Positions 4,854 to 6,133 of a DNA stretch of 6,133 nucleotides are shown here, in pieces (the first letter of the stretch is position 1; each line of letters starts with the position of its first letter). Made by a program: the position numbers and the translations under genes. The notes under the pieces were generated by a model. That model saw only the letters and a list, made by a program, of their open reading frames with translations. It searched no databases and was not told the origin of the DNA. The stretch lies in the NCBI GenBank assembly GCA_026706425.1, contig JAPOYW010000120.1, forward strand, positions 1 to 6,133, in the 5' to 3' direction. The DNA comes from Gammaproteobacteria bacterium (GTDB taxonomy: Bacteria > Pseudomonadota > Gammaproteobacteria > Pseudomonadales > Azotimanducaceae).

Positions 4854-5146
4854 TGTGGTTCTCCCCCTAAGCTGAGTCAAACAAACCCCGGACGCGGCGG
4901 CTCGCTGGCCGAGCGCCGGGCTGTTTGCTGAAGCTCACAATGGGTAAGCAGACCCCGCCTATTTGCCGGAGGGCTGTTGTATTCGACGGGCACCCCGGCA
5001 TAGCCAAGGCGCTTACCCACACAGGTCGTAAGACCATAAGGGTCGTAAGCTTCAGCACGTCCGAACCCACATCCCCCAAGAGCGCACGTCAAACGGCCCG
5101 CTTAGACCGATTCGTCATGACGACGGGCGGCGTTATAGCCGGAAGT
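4854..5146. other. Intergenic stretch with 9-bp direct repeat; no confident gene
   Basis: GGTCGTAAG occurs at 5024-5032 and 5041-5049, separated by ACCATAAG (5033-5040), so the TAAG ending recurs three times with a 17-bp period between the full copies. The minus strand also has a 71-codon frame at 4877-5092 with RHS-like wording (AEAYDPYGL, LGYAGVPVEY). It lacks the RHS core, and its third positions are not G/C-biased, so it is at best a remnant. The promoter of the 4853 gene should lie here, but no clear -35/-10 pair was found. Confidence 0.4.
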
Positions 5147-6133
5147 TCATCCCGTCGCCGCCAGTTCGTCCTTCCGGAACGTCCGCGCACGCCACGCGAA
5201 CGCCTCGTCGAGGTCGAGATTCTCGCCCGGCGCGCTCCGGGCGATGGCCAGGGCCAGTTCCTCCGTCGACATGAGCGCGATTTCGCGCCGCCGGGCCGAC
5301 CGCGACGGGTGTATGGGCGGCCCCGAGGCCGCATTCCCGCTGGCTTCGCGCGGCGATTGTGCAAAATCGCATGCGCTTGTGCCCCTACTGTATGCCGTTT
5401 TGCACAATCCGGCGACGAACGCCGCCGCCCGCGCCCGCCGCGTGTTCCGGTGAAGCTCCTGGTCGACCGCTGTGGACCGGGCCACGCGCCGCAGCAGATC
5501 GCGCTCGGCGGCCGCGACCGCCTCTTGCAGCGACACGTCCCGCCCCTGGGCGGTGATGTCGCCCTTCTTGTGCCCCACCTGCACGGTGCGGGAGAACGTC
5601 ATCCGCTTGTCGCGGACCATCCGCGCCATGACCGCGAGAGCCTTGTCGGCGCACAGTTCGACGGTGTTGCCGTGGGTGCGCTCGATGGGGGGGCGGTGCC
5701 GGCACCGCATCTCGTCCACCGTTCGCAGTCTTCGAGGAAGCCGATGACCAGCCCCTCGCGGATCAGGTCGGCCACGCAAGCCCGCACGACGTGGTGGGGG
5801 TTGCCTTCGACCGGCAGATCCAGGCGGATGGAGCAAATGTGCTTGGTGGCGGTCGCGCCGTTCTTCCAGCGGAGGACGCTGGCGGGTATCGTCAGATCGG
5901 GCTCGCCGTCGAAGTCCTTGTCGTGGGGCCGGAGTGTGCCGTCCGGTTTCCGCATCAGCCGCACGACGTACGCGTGTTCGCCCTCGGCCGCGGCGTTCCA
6001 CTTCGGGTAGCTGGCGACCACGAGCCGCCGGTAGCCCTTCGCCTCGTAGGTCTTGTGCCACAGCGACAGGTGGCACGCGGTGGAGTCCTGCCGTGTCGCC
6101 GGGCGGGACTCGAACCACGCGACCGCGGCGTCG
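5147..6133 (-). pseudogene. Unrecognised long gene, 5' partial, with one frameshift
   Basis: The gene enters from the right edge and ends at TGA 5149-5147. The first part (6132-5722, 137 residues) has natural composition and strong third-position G/C: SLWHKTYEAKGYRRLVVASY, HDKDFDGEPDLTIPASVLRW, VRACVADLIREGLVIGFLED. Near 5719 one base is missing: CGG then GTG would need one more G. The sense continues in the next frame (5719-5150, 190 residues): PPIERTHGNTVELCADKALA, KRMTFSRTVQVGHKKGDITA, SLQEAVAAAERDLLRRVA, and after an inverted-repeat insertion-like stretch, MSTEELALAIARSAPGENLD to the end. No family is recognised. The final 41 residues have their own ATG (5272) and could be a separate small gene. 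The frameshift may be real decay or a base-call error in a short G run. Confidence 0.6.
5355..5409. repeat. 18-bp inverted repeat with 19-nt spacer inside the long gene
   Basis: The arms 5355-5372 and 5392-5409 match at 16 of 18 positions in inverted orientation; the outer 12 bases (GATTGTGCAAAA / TTTTGCACAATC) are perfect. The AT-rich arms stand out from the surrounding GC-rich coding sequence, and the minus frame reads through without a stop (LCKTAYSRGTSACDFAQS). It looks like a short palindromic element (REP or MITE type) that entered the gene in frame, or a strong hairpin. It lies too far inside the frame to be a terminator for the annotated stop. Confidence 0.7.

Noticed and set aside
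5089..5372. Two overlapping minus frames (5089-5364 and 5133-5372)
   Set aside because: The frame ending at 5147 has the better codon bias and natural composition in the same stretch.
4925..6010. 361-residue plus frame
   Set aside because: Antisense to the long minus-strand gene and low-complexity Arg/Pro/Gly-rich.

Overview
All convincing genes in this GC-rich 6.1 kb window lie on the minus strand. Third codon positions are strongly G/C in the intact genes. No rRNA, tRNA, CRISPR array or complete insertion sequence was seen. The host is a high-GC bacterium that cannot be named from the sequence. The mix of a broken phage terminase, lineage-specific small exported proteins and scattered palindromes looks like an accessory region. 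A Planctomycetota-like or similar high-GC environmental genome is only a guess.

Layout, in minus-strand reading order (right to left). (1) 6133-5147: a long unrecognised gene that enters from the right edge. It is broken by a one-base frameshift near 5719 and carries an 18-bp inverted repeat at 5355-5409. (2) 5146-4854: no confident gene; a 9-bp direct repeat at 5024-5049. (3) 4853-4303: a two-gene operon encoding a secreted protein with a thrombospondin type 3 (TSP3) calcium-binding repeat, then a one-helix membrane protein. A hairpin overlaps its last stop codon. (4) 4028-about 3270: phage debris. A small basic phage-like ORF is followed by a terminase large subunit of the GpA family in three frames, one break falling exactly on the Walker A lysine. 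(5) About 3270-2568: non-coding, with many palindromes, a repeated TAATGCCGAG motif, a TATAAT box, a 16-bp perfect palindrome and a leader hairpin. (6) 2567-1: a duplicated two-gene module.

The duplicated module is the most interesting part. Gene A (170 aa) has an N-terminal DUF413 (MaoP/YifE-like) region and an unknown C-terminal domain. It overlaps by ATGA with gene B (296 aa), a membrane-anchored, Pro-rich-linker protein with six cysteines. The pair is repeated directly downstream as A' and B'. A' has lost the DUF413 part and restarts at a GTG with a good Shine-Dalgarno sequence. B' keeps all six cysteines, starts at a GTG overlapping A' by GTGA, and runs off the left edge. Selection has evidently kept the A C-terminal domain together with the exported B protein. 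This suggests a paired cytoplasmic/exported system of unknown function under one promoter near 2697.
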